A program made the translations under genes and the position numbers. The notes below the pieces were generated by a model. That model was not told where the DNA came from. It did not search any database and saw nothing but the letters and a program-made list of their open reading frames with translations. DNA of 64,000 nt from Pseudomonas massiliensis (GTDB lineage Bacteria > Pseudomonadota > Gammaproteobacteria > Pseudomonadales > Pseudomonadaceae), in assembly GCF_000826105.1 (NCBI RefSeq), contig NZ_CCYK01000006.1, positions 124,001-188,000 on the forward strand, given 5' to 3'. Numbering within the stretch: the first letter of the stretch is position 1; every line of letters begins with the position of its first letter. Shown in pieces: positions 1 to 7,396 of the stretch.

Positions 1-77
1 TGGTCGTTGGCGCAGCCTGCCACGGCCAGGGCCAGTACCAGTGGCAAGCATTTGAAGAAAGGCAATCGGGCGTTCAT
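1..77 (-). CDS. Lipoprotein N-terminus (partial; probably efflux outer-membrane factor)
   Basis: Only the first 25 codons lie in the window. They begin MNARLPFFKCLPLVLALAVA and continue GCAND, a lipoprotein signal peptide: a positive start, a hydrophobic core and the lipobox V-A-G-C. The mature protein should therefore be a lipid-anchored envelope protein. The ATG overlaps the TGA of the MarR gene by four bases (ATGA), so the two are translationally coupled. In Pseudomonas a MarR gene followed by a lipoprotein often starts an RND or EmrAB-type efflux operon with a NodT-type outer-membrane channel. That role is inferred from position and signal peptide alone. Confidence 0.6.
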   Translation of the reverse strand, partial: MNARLPFFKCLPLVLALAVAGCAND

Positions 78-547
78 TTTTTACCCATGCGCCAGCAGGC
101 CACAGGGTCGCCGGCATTGAGAAGGATTTTTTTCAACAGGCGCTCCAGCTCCGCCAGCTCGGCGGTATCCAGCACGCCGACCAGCCGGTTCATGGCATCG
201 GCGCCGATATGCGGCAGGCGCGCTACCAGTTGCTGGCCATCGGGGGTCAGGGTGATACAGATCTGCCGACGGTCCGCCTCGCTACGGGCACGGCGGATCA
301 ACCCTTTCTGTTCCAGGCGATCCAGCATCCGGGTCATCGAGCCGCTGTCCAGAGACAGGTGGCGACACAGATCCCCCGGGCTGTCCAGCCCCCACTCCGC
401 CACTATGATCAGCACCTTGAACTGCGCCGCTGTGACGCTGTGGACCTCCAGGTACTGGTCCAGAATACGGTCCTTCAGACTGGCCGTGCGACCAAGCAGC
501 ATGCCCAGCTGGCTGTCGAAAAAGTTCTCGGGAGTGAAATGGCTCAT
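74..547 (-). CDS. MarR-family transcriptional regulator
   Basis: This 157-residue protein has the MarR winged-helix layout: an N-terminal dimerisation helix, a helix-turn-helix near residues 55-85 (GDLCRHLSLDSGSMTRMLDRL), and a wing with the typical DRR motif (EADRRQICITLT). MarR repressors usually bind palindromes in their own promoter and release them on binding phenolic or toxic ligands. The ATG at 547 was preferred to an in-frame TTG at 559 because family members start near MSHF; neither has a good ribosome-binding site. It overlaps a lipoprotein gene downstream, suggesting control of an efflux operon. The ligand cannot be read from sequence. Confidence 0.9.
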   Translation of the reverse strand: MSHFTPENFFDSQLGMLLGRTASLKDRILDQYLEVHSVTAAQFKVLIIVAEWGLDSPGDLCRHLSLDSGSMTRMLDRLEQKGLIRRARSEADRRQICITLTPDGQQLVARLPHIGADAMNRLVGVLDTAELAELERLLKKILLNAGDPVACWRMGKK

Positions 548-562
548 GAGGAGAAACAATGA

Positions 563-615
563 CTGCCCAGGCAGAGAATGTTTCGAGATATTACTGCCTA
601 GGCAGATAATGTCAA
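563..615 (-). promoter_or_regulatory. Promoter with two palindromic MarR-type operators
   Basis: On the minus strand TTGACA (610-615) lies 16 bases from TAATAT (588-593), a near-consensus sigma70 promoter reading into the MarR gene. The perfect palindrome CTGCCTAGGCAG (594-605) fills the spacer, and a one-mismatch copy, CTGCCCAGGCAG (563-574), lies 31 bp downstream, about three helical turns. This arrangement fits autorepression by the adjacent MarR protein. Binding itself is inferred. Confidence 0.75.
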
Positions 616-652
616 GGCATCTACCTGCCGGCCCAACTCCTACGACTTTTCT

Positions 653-1261
653 TCAGTGGGCCAGCGCAGGCACGCCGCTGTGAAAGCGCAGCTCTTCGTC
701 CGGACTCTGGATCAGCAGGACTTCAGCCTCCCGCACCTTGTCGATGGTGTGAGCAATGTCCTCGGCGTCCCCGTACTGGTAAGCCAGGCGCAGGTAACCC
801 TGGAAATGCCGGGCCTCGCTTTTGAGCAGGCCGTGATAGAAGCCGCCGAGGTCGGCATCCAGGTGAGGCACCAAGGCTTCGAATCGCTCGCAGCTGCGCG
901 CTTCGATGAATGCACCGACCACCAGGGTGTCCACCAGCTTCACCGGCTCATGAGCGCGCACCAGCTTGCGCAGGCCCGAAGCATAGCGGCCGGCGTTCAG
1001 CGGGCGCAGCGGCACACCGCGCTTTTTCATCCAGCGCAGCACTTGTTCATGGTGCACCAACTCTTCCCGCGCCAGGCGGGACATGAAATGGATCAAGTCC
1101 GCATGGCTGTTGTACTTGGCGATCAGGCTCAGGGCCGTGGAAGCGGCTTTGAACTCGCAGTTCTTGTGGTCGATCAGCAAGGTTTCCTGGTCCGCCAGGG
1201 CCGCCTCGACCCAGGCCTGGGGCGTGCGGCAACCAAGGAATTCGTGGATTTCAGGCAGCAT
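653..1261 (-). CDS. miaE: tRNA-(2-methylthio-N6-isopentenyl-A37) hydroxylase MiaE
   Basis: MiaE is a non-haem di-iron monooxygenase that hydroxylates the isopentenyl group of ms2i6A37 in tRNAs reading UNN codons. The 202-residue length is normal. Ferritin-like helices carry the expected carboxylate/histidine ligands, for example EELVHHEQV near residue 70, EARSCERFE near 120 and KSEARHFQGY near 150. It runs from an ATG at 1261 and appears to be a stand-alone gene between the MarR operon and a DUF1289 gene, both on the same strand. Confidence 0.95.
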   Translation of the reverse strand: MLPEIHEFLGCRTPQAWVEAALADQETLLIDHKNCEFKAASTALSLIAKYNSHADLIHFMSRLAREELVHHEQVLRWMKKRGVPLRPLNAGRYASGLRKLVRAHEPVKLVDTLVVGAFIEARSCERFEALVPHLDADLGGFYHGLLKSEARHFQGYLRLAYQYGDAEDIAHTIDKVREAEVLLIQSPDEELRFHSGVPALAH

Positions 1262-1311
1262 GCGCCGTCTCGTGCAGGGGAAAACGGCGCAGTATACCCG
1301 CTGGCCCTGCC

Positions 1312-1779
1312 CTACCCCATGGCCTCGCGCAAGAAAGCCGGTGCGATATAACGCTGGTAGTGCGCCTCGGACAGCAGGAAGAATTCCCGATCGATGGCAT
1401 CGCGCAGCGCGGGCAGATCCCAGTCGCGAAATTCCGGCATGAGCGCGATACCGTAGGCGTCCAGGTTAGAAATAACCCGCGCGCCTCGGGCGATGAGCTG
1501 GTAGGCCCAGCAGTATTCGGACTGCTGCGGCTGGAAGCGGATCTGTCGCTGCTCGAGTTGCCCACGCAGGCGCGCGGGCTCGTAGACCTCCAGCTTGGCC
1601 ACCATCACCTGCACCAGCAACTGCTCCAGGCGCAGCCACACCGCCCGCTTCTGCGCCTCGTCATAGCTGTTCCAGTGGATCACTTCGTGGTGGAAACGCT
1701 TGCAGCCACGGCATACCAGGTCCCCGTACACGGTGGAACAGAGGCCTACACAGGGGGTTTTGATCGGGGATTTGGCCAT
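1312..1779 (-). CDS. DUF1289 domain-containing protein
   Basis: A 155-residue protein whose first 50 residues form a DUF1289 domain: cysteines in PCVGLCSTVYGDLVCRGC are followed by FHHEVIHWNSYDEAQKRAVW. The clustered cysteines suggest a small metal-binding module. The remaining 100 residues are a conserved pseudomonad extension with no motif I recognise. The ATG at 1779 is preferred over a TTG two codons upstream. It sits 50 bp upstream of miaE on the same strand. Function unknown. Confidence 0.85.
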   Translation of the reverse strand: MAKSPIKTPCVGLCSTVYGDLVCRGCKRFHHEVIHWNSYDEAQKRAVWLRLEQLLVQVMVAKLEVYEPARLRGQLEQRQIRFQPQQSEYCWAYQLIARGARVISNLDAYGIALMPEFRDWDLPALRDAIDREFFLLSEAHYQRYIAPAFLREAMG

Positions 1780-1785
1780 GGTCAA

Positions 1786-2171
1786 AGCAGCATCGACGAA
1801 GCGGTAGGCCGGCCATCTTAGCCCTTCGTCGTAGCGCTTTCACCCCTTCGCTACGAACGGGCAACTTACCTTCGGGAAATTTTTGCCGTAGAATCATCCA
1901 GCCTGCTTGAAGGCACCAATGTCCATCTAGAAGCTGTTTTCAAAGCGTCACGAGCACAGTCGATCCGTCAGAATGGCGTTGGCGCGGCCTCCCCTCACCG
2001 TGCCACCCCTCATCAGCCCAGCCATTCTGCGGCGTAAAACTTTGAAAGCAGCTTCTGCCTGGCACTCATCGCTACACCGGTCAGCCGGCTCCCAAAGTCG
2101 CATGGCCCGGGTGTACGGGAGCGCCGCTGGATAAGCGTCCCTACGCGGGACCACTGATGAGGGTAATAACT
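1786..2171. other. 386-bp intergenic region / acnB leader
   Basis: No protein-coding gene is supported here. It separates the divergent DUF1289 gene and acnB and must hold acnB's promoter and leader. The main feature is the nested inverted repeat at 1929-2056. The last bases before acnB, GAGGG at 2159-2163, are its ribosome-binding site. Confidence 0.6.
1929..2056. repeat. Nested inverted repeat upstream of acnB
   Basis: The outer arms are AGAAGCTGTTTTCAAAG (1929-1945) and CTTTGAAAGCAGCTTCT (2040-2056), complementary over 17 positions with one G.U wobble. Inside them CAGAATGGC (1969-1977) and GCCATTCTG (2021-2029) are perfectly complementary. The two nested stems make a 128-bp structure ending 115 bp before the acnB start. 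It could be a structured leader, a small non-autonomous element or the scar of one. No target duplication is obvious. Confidence 0.7.
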
Positions 2172-4772
2172 GTGCTTGAAGCCTATCGCAAACACTCCGA
2201 AGAGCGTGCCGCCCAGGGTATCGTGCCCCAGCCGCTGAACGCCGAACAAACCGCAGGCCTGGTCGAGCTGCTGAAGAACCCGCCCGCTGGCGAAGAAGCC
2301 TTGCTCGTCGACCTGATCACCAACCGCGTACCGCCAGGGGTGGACGAAGCCGCCTACGTCAAGGCCGGTTTCCTGTCCGCGCTGGCCAAGGGTGAAGCGA
2401 CCTCCCCGCTGATCGACAAGAAGCGCGCCACCGAGCTGCTGGGCACCATGCAGGGCGGCTACAACATCCATACCCTGGTCGAGCTGCTGGATGACGCCGA
2501 GCTGGGCAGCGTGGCCGCCGAACAGCTCAAGCATACCCTGCTGATGTTCGACGCCTTCCACGACGTGGCCGAGAAAGCCAAGGCTGGCAATGCCCACGCC
2601 AAGGCCGTCCTGGAATCCTGGGCCGCCGGCGAGTGGTTCACCAAGAAGCCGGCCATTGCCGAGAAGTACACCCTGACCGTGTTCAAGGTGCCTGGCGAAA
2701 CCAACACCGACGACCTTTCCCCGGCGCCGGACGCCTGGTCCCGCCCCGACATCCCGCTGCACGCCCTGGCCATGCTGAAAATGGCCCGCGAAGGCATCGT
2801 GCCCGAGCAGCCCGGTTCGATCGGCCCGCTCAAGCAGATCGAGGAAGTCAAGGCCAAGGGCTTCCCCGTAGCCTACGTCGGCGACGTGGTCGGTACCGGT
2901 TCTTCCCGCAAGTCGGCGACCAACTCGGTACTCTGGTTCTTCGGCGACGACATCCCCTACGTGCCCAACAAGCGCGCCGGTGGCTTCTGCTTCGGTACCA
3001 AGATCGCCCCGATCTTCTACAACACCATGGAAGACGCCGGTGCCCTGCCGATCGAGTTCGACGTATCGAACCTGAACATGGGCGACGTGATCGACGTGTA
3101 CCCGCACGCTGGCAAGGTGTGCAAGCATGGCACCGATGAAGTGCTGGCTACCTTCGGACTCAAGACCCCCGTGCTGCTGGACGAAGTCCGCGCCGGCGGC
3201 CGTATCCCGCTGATCGTGGGTCGTGGCCTGACCGACAAGGCGCGCGCCGAGCTGGGCCTGGGCGGCACCGACCTGTTCAAGCTGCCGGAAGCCCCGGTCG
3301 ATACCGGCAAGGGCTACACCCTGGCGCAGAAGATGGTGGGCAAGGCCTGCGGCGTGACCGGTGTTCGCCCTGGCACCTACTGCGAACCGAAGATGACCAC
3401 CGTGGGCTCCCAGGACACCACCGGCCCGATGACCCGGGACGAACTCAAGGACCTGGCCTGCCTGGGCTTCTCCGCCGACCTGGTGATGCAGTCCTTCTGC
3501 CACACCGCGGCCTACCCCAAGCCCATCGACGTCACCACCCACCACACCCTGCCGGATTTCATCCGCACCCGTGGCGGCGTATCCCTGCGTCCTGGCGACG
3601 GCATCATCCACAGCTGGCTGAACCGCATGCTGCTGCCGGACACCGTCGGCACCGGTGGTGACTCTCACACCCGCTTCCCGATCGGTATTTCCTTCCCGGC
3701 CGGTTCCGGCCTGGTGGCCTTCGCCGCTGCCACCGGCGTGATGCCGCTGGACATGCCCGAGTCGGTGCTGGTGCGCTTCAAGGGCAAGATGCAGCCTGGC
3801 ATCACCCTGCGCGACCTGGTACACGCGATTCCGTACCACGCCATCCAGAAAGGCCTGCTGACCGTCGAGAAAAAAGGCAAGAAGAACATCTTCTCCGGCC
3901 GCATCCTGGAGATCGAAGGCCTCAACGACCTGACCGTCGAACAGGCCTTCGAGCTGTCGGACGCCTCGGCCGAGCGCTCCGCTGCCGGTTGCACCATCAA
4001 ACTGCCGGAAGCGGCCATCGCCGAGTACCTGAAATCCAACATCACCCTGCTGCGCTGGATGATCAGCGAAGGCTACGGCGATGCCCGCACGCTGGAGCGC
4101 CGCGCCCAGGCGATGGAAGCCTGGCTGGCCGATCCGCAGCTGATGGAAGCCGACGCCGACGCCGAGTACGCCGAGGTCATCGAGATCGACCTGGCCGAGG
4201 TCAAGGAGCCCGTGCTCTGCGCCCCGAACGACCCGGACGACGCCCGCCTGCTCTCTACCGTGGCCGGCGAGAAGATCGACGAAGTGTTCATCGGCTCCTG
4301 CATGACCAACATCGGGCACTTCCGCGCCGCCGGCAAGCTGCTGGACAAGGTCAAGGGTGCCATCCCGACGCGCCTCTGGCTGTCTCCGCCCACCAAGATG
4401 GACGCCCACCAGCTCACCGAGGAAGGCTACTACGGCATCTACGGCAAGGCGGGCGCGCGCATGGAAATGCCAGGCTGCTCGCTGTGCATGGGTAACCAGG
4501 CACGGGTAGCCGCCAACTCCACGGTGGTATCTACCTCCACCCGTAACTTCCCCAACCGCCTCGGCGACGGTGCCAATGTGTACCTGGCCTCGGCGGAACT
4601 GGCCGCTGTCGCCTCGATCCTGGGCAAGCTGCCAACCGTGGAAGAGTACATGCAGTACGCTCAGAACATCGACAGCATGGCTGCCGACGTGTATCGCTAC
4701 CTGAGCTTCGACCAGATCGCCGATTTCCGTGAAGCCGCGGAAAAGGCCAAGATCCCGGTCGTGCAGGCGTGA
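2172..4772 (+). CDS. acnB: Bifunctional aconitate hydratase 2 / 2-methylisocitrate dehydratase
   Basis: AcnB interconverts citrate and isocitrate in the TCA cycle and dehydrates 2-methylisocitrate in the methylcitrate cycle. The 866-residue product has the AcnB domain order (HEAT-like N-terminus, swivelling domain, then domains 1-3). The [4Fe-4S] ligands are visible in GSCMTNIGH (about residue 710) and [12 protein letters not shown] (about 770). The start is placed at the GTG at 2172 (product MLEAYRKH), eight bases after GAGGG; an in-frame ATG at 2157 overlaps that site and is less likely. A terminator follows. The leader carries a long inverted repeat. Confidence 0.97.
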   Translation: MLEAYRKHSEERAAQGIVPQPLNAEQTAGLVELLKNPPAGEEALLVDLITNRVPPGVDEAAYVKAGFLSALAKGEATSPLIDKKRATELLGTMQGGYNIHTLVELLDDAELGSVAAEQLKHTLLMFDAFHDVAEKAKAGNAHAKAVLESWAAGEWFTKKPAIAEKYTLTVFKVPGETNTDDLSPAPDAWSRPDIPLHALAMLKMAREGIVPEQPGSIGPLKQIEEVKAKGFPVAYVGDVVGTGSSRKSATNSVLWFFGDDIPYVPNKRAGGFCFGTKIAPIFYNTMEDAGALPIEFDVSNLNMGDVIDVYPHAGKVCKHGTDEVLATFGLKTPVLLDEVRAGGRIPLIVGRGLTDKARAELGLGGTDLFKLPEAPVDTGKGYTLAQKMVGKACGVTGVRPGTYCEPKMTTVGSQDTTGPMTRDELKDLACLGFSADLVMQSFCHTAAYPKPIDVTTHHTLPDFIRTRGGVSLRPGDGIIHSWLNRMLLPDTVGTGGDSHTRFPIGISFPAGSGLVAFAAATGVMPLDMPESVLVRFKGKMQPGITLRDLVHAIPYHAIQKGLLTVEKKGKKNIFSGRILEIEGLNDLTVEQAFELSDASAERSAAGCTIKLPEAAIAEYLKSNITLLRWMISEGYGDARTLERRAQAMEAWLADPQLMEADADAEYAEVIEIDLAEVKEPVLCAPNDPDDARLLSTVAGEKIDEVFIGSCMTNIGHFRAAGKLLDKVKGAIPTRLWLSPPTKMDAHQLTEEGYYGIYGKAGARMEMPGCSLCMGNQARVAANSTVVSTSTRNFPNRLGDGANVYLASAELAAVASILGKLPTVEEYMQYAQNIDSMAADVYRYLSFDQIADFREAAEKAKIPVVQA

Positions 4773-4804
4773 TCCAAGCCGCACACTGCAAGCCGTAATG
4801 AAAT

Positions 4805-4827
4805 ACCCGCCCTAGTGGCGGGTTTTT
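4805..4827 (+). terminator. Rho-independent terminator after acnB
   Basis: Stem ACCCGCC (4805-4811) / GGCGGGT (4817-4823), a 5-nt loop CTAGT, then a T-run. It lies 33 bp after the acnB stop. Confidence 0.9.
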
Positions 4828-4934
4828 CATGAGCGCTCTTCCCGCAGATGACCCTGGGGACGCGATGTTCTATCCTTCAGCGCCCGGCGCAGTGGATGCG
4901 TCGAGCGCCATCTTGCAGAAGGAACAGCCCACCC

Positions 4935-5615
4935 ATGAGCGACAACCGAAGGCCCATCCAGGCGCGCTCCACGCGCTGGGCAGCGACCATCACCGCGCGC
5001 CTGGTCGAGCGCGACATCACCCCCAACCAGATTTCAACAGCCAGCGTCGGCTTCGCTGGCCTGGGCGCCCTTGCGCTGCTGGCAGATACCGGGTTCTGGT
5101 CTTCCCTGGTGTGTATCCTGGCCATCCAGCTCAGGTTACTGTGCAACCTCTTCGACGGCATGGTGGCCATCGAAGGTGGCAGGCAGTCCGCCTTGGGCAG
5201 CCTATACAACGAATTCCCCGACCGTCTCGCCGACAGCCTGCTGATCGTTTCGCTGGGTTATGCCTGCGGCTTACCGGCCCTTGGATGGTTCGCCGCCCTG
5301 GCCGCGGCGCTGACGGCGTACGTCCGGGTGTTCGGCGGTTCCATCGGCTTGCCCCAGCGCTTCAGCGGGCCCATGGCCAAGCAACATCGCATGGCGGTAA
5401 TGACCGGCAGCCTGGCGCTCAATGCCTTGGAGTCGCTGTTGTTCGGCACCCATCACTGCCTGGCTGTCGGGCTATGGATCATCGGGATCGGCTCAGCGAT
5501 CACCTGTGTTACCCGCAGCCTGCGGCTGGCTCGGGACATCCAGGCCTCGCACCCTACCGAACCTGCCCAGACGTTGTACTCCCAACCCGAGGGTGGCGCG
5601 CATGTGGATCAGTAG
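4935..5615 (+). CDS. CDP-alcohol phosphatidyltransferase family protein
   Basis: A 226-residue multipass membrane protein. Residues about 72-102 hold a recognisable CDP-alcohol phosphotransferase motif (LFDGMVA, then G at spacing, ending NEFPDRLAD), which differs from the textbook DG-AR-G-D-D pattern by having NE and PD in the second half. Such enzymes displace CMP from CDP-diacylglycerol or a CDP-alcohol to form a phospholipid. The ATG at 4935 follows AAGGAA. Its stop overlaps the next gene's start by 14 bases. With the acyltransferase and CdsA homologue downstream it forms a phospholipid cassette reminiscent of E. coli ynbA-ynbB. The alcohol acceptor is unknown. Confidence 0.85.
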   Translation: MSDNRRPIQARSTRWAATITARLVERDITPNQISTASVGFAGLGALALLADTGFWSSLVCILAIQLRLLCNLFDGMVAIEGGRQSALGSLYNEFPDRLADSLLIVSLGYACGLPALGWFAALAAALTAYVRVFGGSIGLPQRFSGPMAKQHRMAVMTGSLALNALESLLFGTHHCLAVGLWIIGIGSAITCVTRSLRLARDIQASHPTEPAQTLYSQPEGGAHVDQ

Positions 5616-6201
5616 CGCTCTTATCTCGGTACTGCGCCTGCTGATCGGGGTGACCGCTCGCTGGGAGAACGAGCCGGACCTCAGCCGCCAGCGTATCTAC
5701 TTCGCCAACCACACAAGCCACATGGATACCTTGGCGATCATGGCCGCCCTACCGGCGCAGGCACGACTCAATGTCAAACCCGTCGCGGCCAGGGATTACT
5801 GGGGCAAGAACCGGTTTCTGGCTTATATCGCCCAGCGAGGCCTCAATGCGGTGCTGATCGATCGCACGCCCCAGGCCGGCCAAAACGTGCTGGCACCCAT
5901 CATGGGTGTGGTCGAGGCAGGCCATTCGATCATCATCTTCCCCGAGGGCACGCGCGGCTGCCAGGCGCTTCCCGGCCCGTTCAAGTCCGGGTTGTTCCGT
6001 TTGGCCGAGGCGTTTCCTGGTGTCGATCTCGTGCCGGTTTACCTGGAGAACCTTCATCGGTCCATGCCCAAGGGCAAGCATGTCCCCCTGCCCATCCTGT
6101 GCACCATTCGCATCGGGCAGCCCATCGAGCGCATCGACGGCGAAGACAAGACCGCCTTCCTGGAACGAGCGCGCAACGCGATAGTGAGGCTGGCGCAATG
6201 A
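5602..6201 (+). CDS. 1-acyl-sn-glycerol-3-phosphate acyltransferase (PlsC-like)
   Basis: A 199-residue membrane-associated acyltransferase with the catalytic HX4D box NHTSHMD near residue 37, and the substrate-binding FPEGTR box near residue 114. PlsC-type enzymes acylate lysophosphatidate to phosphatidate, the substrate for the CdsA homologue encoded next. The chosen ATG (5602) lies inside the end of the preceding gene, and its stop overlaps the following ATG (ATGA at 6198), so the three proteins are translationally coupled. It is shorter than typical PlsC (about 240 residues). Confidence 0.88.
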   Translation: MWISSALISVLRLLIGVTARWENEPDLSRQRIYFANHTSHMDTLAIMAALPAQARLNVKPVAARDYWGKNRFLAYIAQRGLNAVLIDRTPQAGQNVLAPIMGVVEAGHSIIIFPEGTRGCQALPGPFKSGLFRLAEAFPGVDLVPVYLENLHRSMPKGKHVPLPILCTIRIGQPIERIDGEDKTAFLERARNAIVRLAQ

Positions 6202-7142
6202 CTGTTGAACAAAAGAGCCTCTGGTTTTTCGCCGGCATTGTCACACTGCTGGCGGTGGCCTCGCTCATCGGCTATGTGCTGTCGCGCAAGGCCAGGAGCG
6301 AAAGCGCCACGGCGACCGTGGACAACCTCAACCAGCGAGTGAATGCCTGGTGGGGCATGGTGATCATCCTGGTGTTGTCCTGGCTGATGGGGCCGATGGC
6401 CACCGTTGTGTTGTACGGCTTCATTTCCCTGTTCGCGCTCAGGGAGTTCATCACCCTCGCCCCTACTATCCGCGGCGACCACAACGCTCTTTTCGCAGCG
6501 TTCTTCATCCTCATTCCGCTGCAGTACAGCCTGATCGGCATGCAATGGTATTCCATGTTCACCCTGCTGATACCGGTGTACGCCTTCCTGCTCCTGCCGG
6601 CCATCGCCGTATTGAGCCAGGACACCAGTGCCTTCCTGGAGCGAACCGCGAAAATCCAGTGGGGTGTGATGATCTGCGTCTACTGCATCAGCCACGCGCC
6701 AGCCCTGATGCTGCTCGAGCTGAAGGGGTTCAGCGGACAGAACTCGCTCTTGCTGTTCTACCTGGTCTTCGTGGTGCAGCTCAGCGATGTCCTGCAATAC
6801 GTATTCGGCAAGTTGCTCGGCAAACGCAAGGTCGCGCCGCTGGTCAGCCCCTCGAAAACCGTGGAAGGCCTTGTCGGCGGCGGACTATCAGCGACACTCA
6901 TCGGCGGCTGCATGTACTGGATGACGCCCTTCACCTTCTGGGAGTCTCTGGGCATGTCGTTCGTGATCGTCTGCATGGGCTTCATGGGCGGCCTGGTAAT
7001 GTCGGCTATCAAGCGCAGCCTCAGCGCCAAGGATTGGGGCACCATGATCAAAGGCCACGGCGGCATGCTCGACCGTATGGATTCAATCTGTTTCTCCGCG
7101 CCAGTGTTCTTCCATTTCACTCGCTATTTCTTCTCGGCCTAG
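6198..7142 (+). CDS. Phosphatidate cytidylyltransferase (CdsA-like)
   Basis: A 314-residue protein with about eight hydrophobic segments and the CTP-transferase signature in two parts: SPSKTVEGLVGG near residue 224, and GHGGMLDRMDS near 288. CdsA makes CDP-diacylglycerol from phosphatidate and CTP in the inner membrane. GAGG nine bases before the ATG is a credible ribosome-binding site. The closest context match is YnbB-type second CdsA proteins, which pair with a CDP-alcohol phosphatidyltransferase. The essential housekeeping cdsA normally lies with uppS and dxr, so this is probably a dedicated second copy. Confidence 0.88.
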   Translation: MTVEQKSLWFFAGIVTLLAVASLIGYVLSRKARSESATATVDNLNQRVNAWWGMVIILVLSWLMGPMATVVLYGFISLFALREFITLAPTIRGDHNALFAAFFILIPLQYSLIGMQWYSMFTLLIPVYAFLLLPAIAVLSQDTSAFLERTAKIQWGVMICVYCISHAPALMLLELKGFSGQNSLLLFYLVFVVQLSDVLQYVFGKLLGKRKVAPLVSPSKTVEGLVGGGLSATLIGGCMYWMTPFTFWESLGMSFVIVCMGFMGGLVMSAIKRSLSAKDWGTMIKGHGGMLDRMDSICFSAPVFFHFTRYFFSA

Positions 7143-7283
7143 CCAACGCTGGCTGAGCGAGGCGCGCAGCCCGGCGGCAAGGCAGGCCCGTGCAATGCTG
7201 CGACCCGCTCGCAAACCCCCACACATCAGGATCGTGCGCTGCTTGCCCGACCCCGAATGAAGCGATGAGCTTAAGTTGACCGA

Positions 7284-7314
7284 ATAAAAAAACCCGCCTC
7301 AGCGGGTTTTTTTA
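7284..7314. terminator. Bidirectional Rho-independent terminator
   Basis: Stem AACCCGC (7291-7297) / GCGGGTT (7302-7308) with a CTCA loop, an A-run before and a T-run after. It sits between the convergent cytidylyltransferase and gdhB genes and can serve both. Confidence 0.92.
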
Positions 7315-7396
7315 TCAACGGGCGTTGGGACGTTTACCTGCCCGGGTGGTCGCCGGCTGTGCCGGCTCCACCAAGGTTTGCACGCCAGGTCGCGCC

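Noticed and set aside
2013..4784. A 923-codon open frame opposite acnB on the minus strand
   Set aside because: It mirrors the codon pattern of acnB, has no recognisable domain and is rich in His/Gly/Val as antisense frames of GC-rich genes are.
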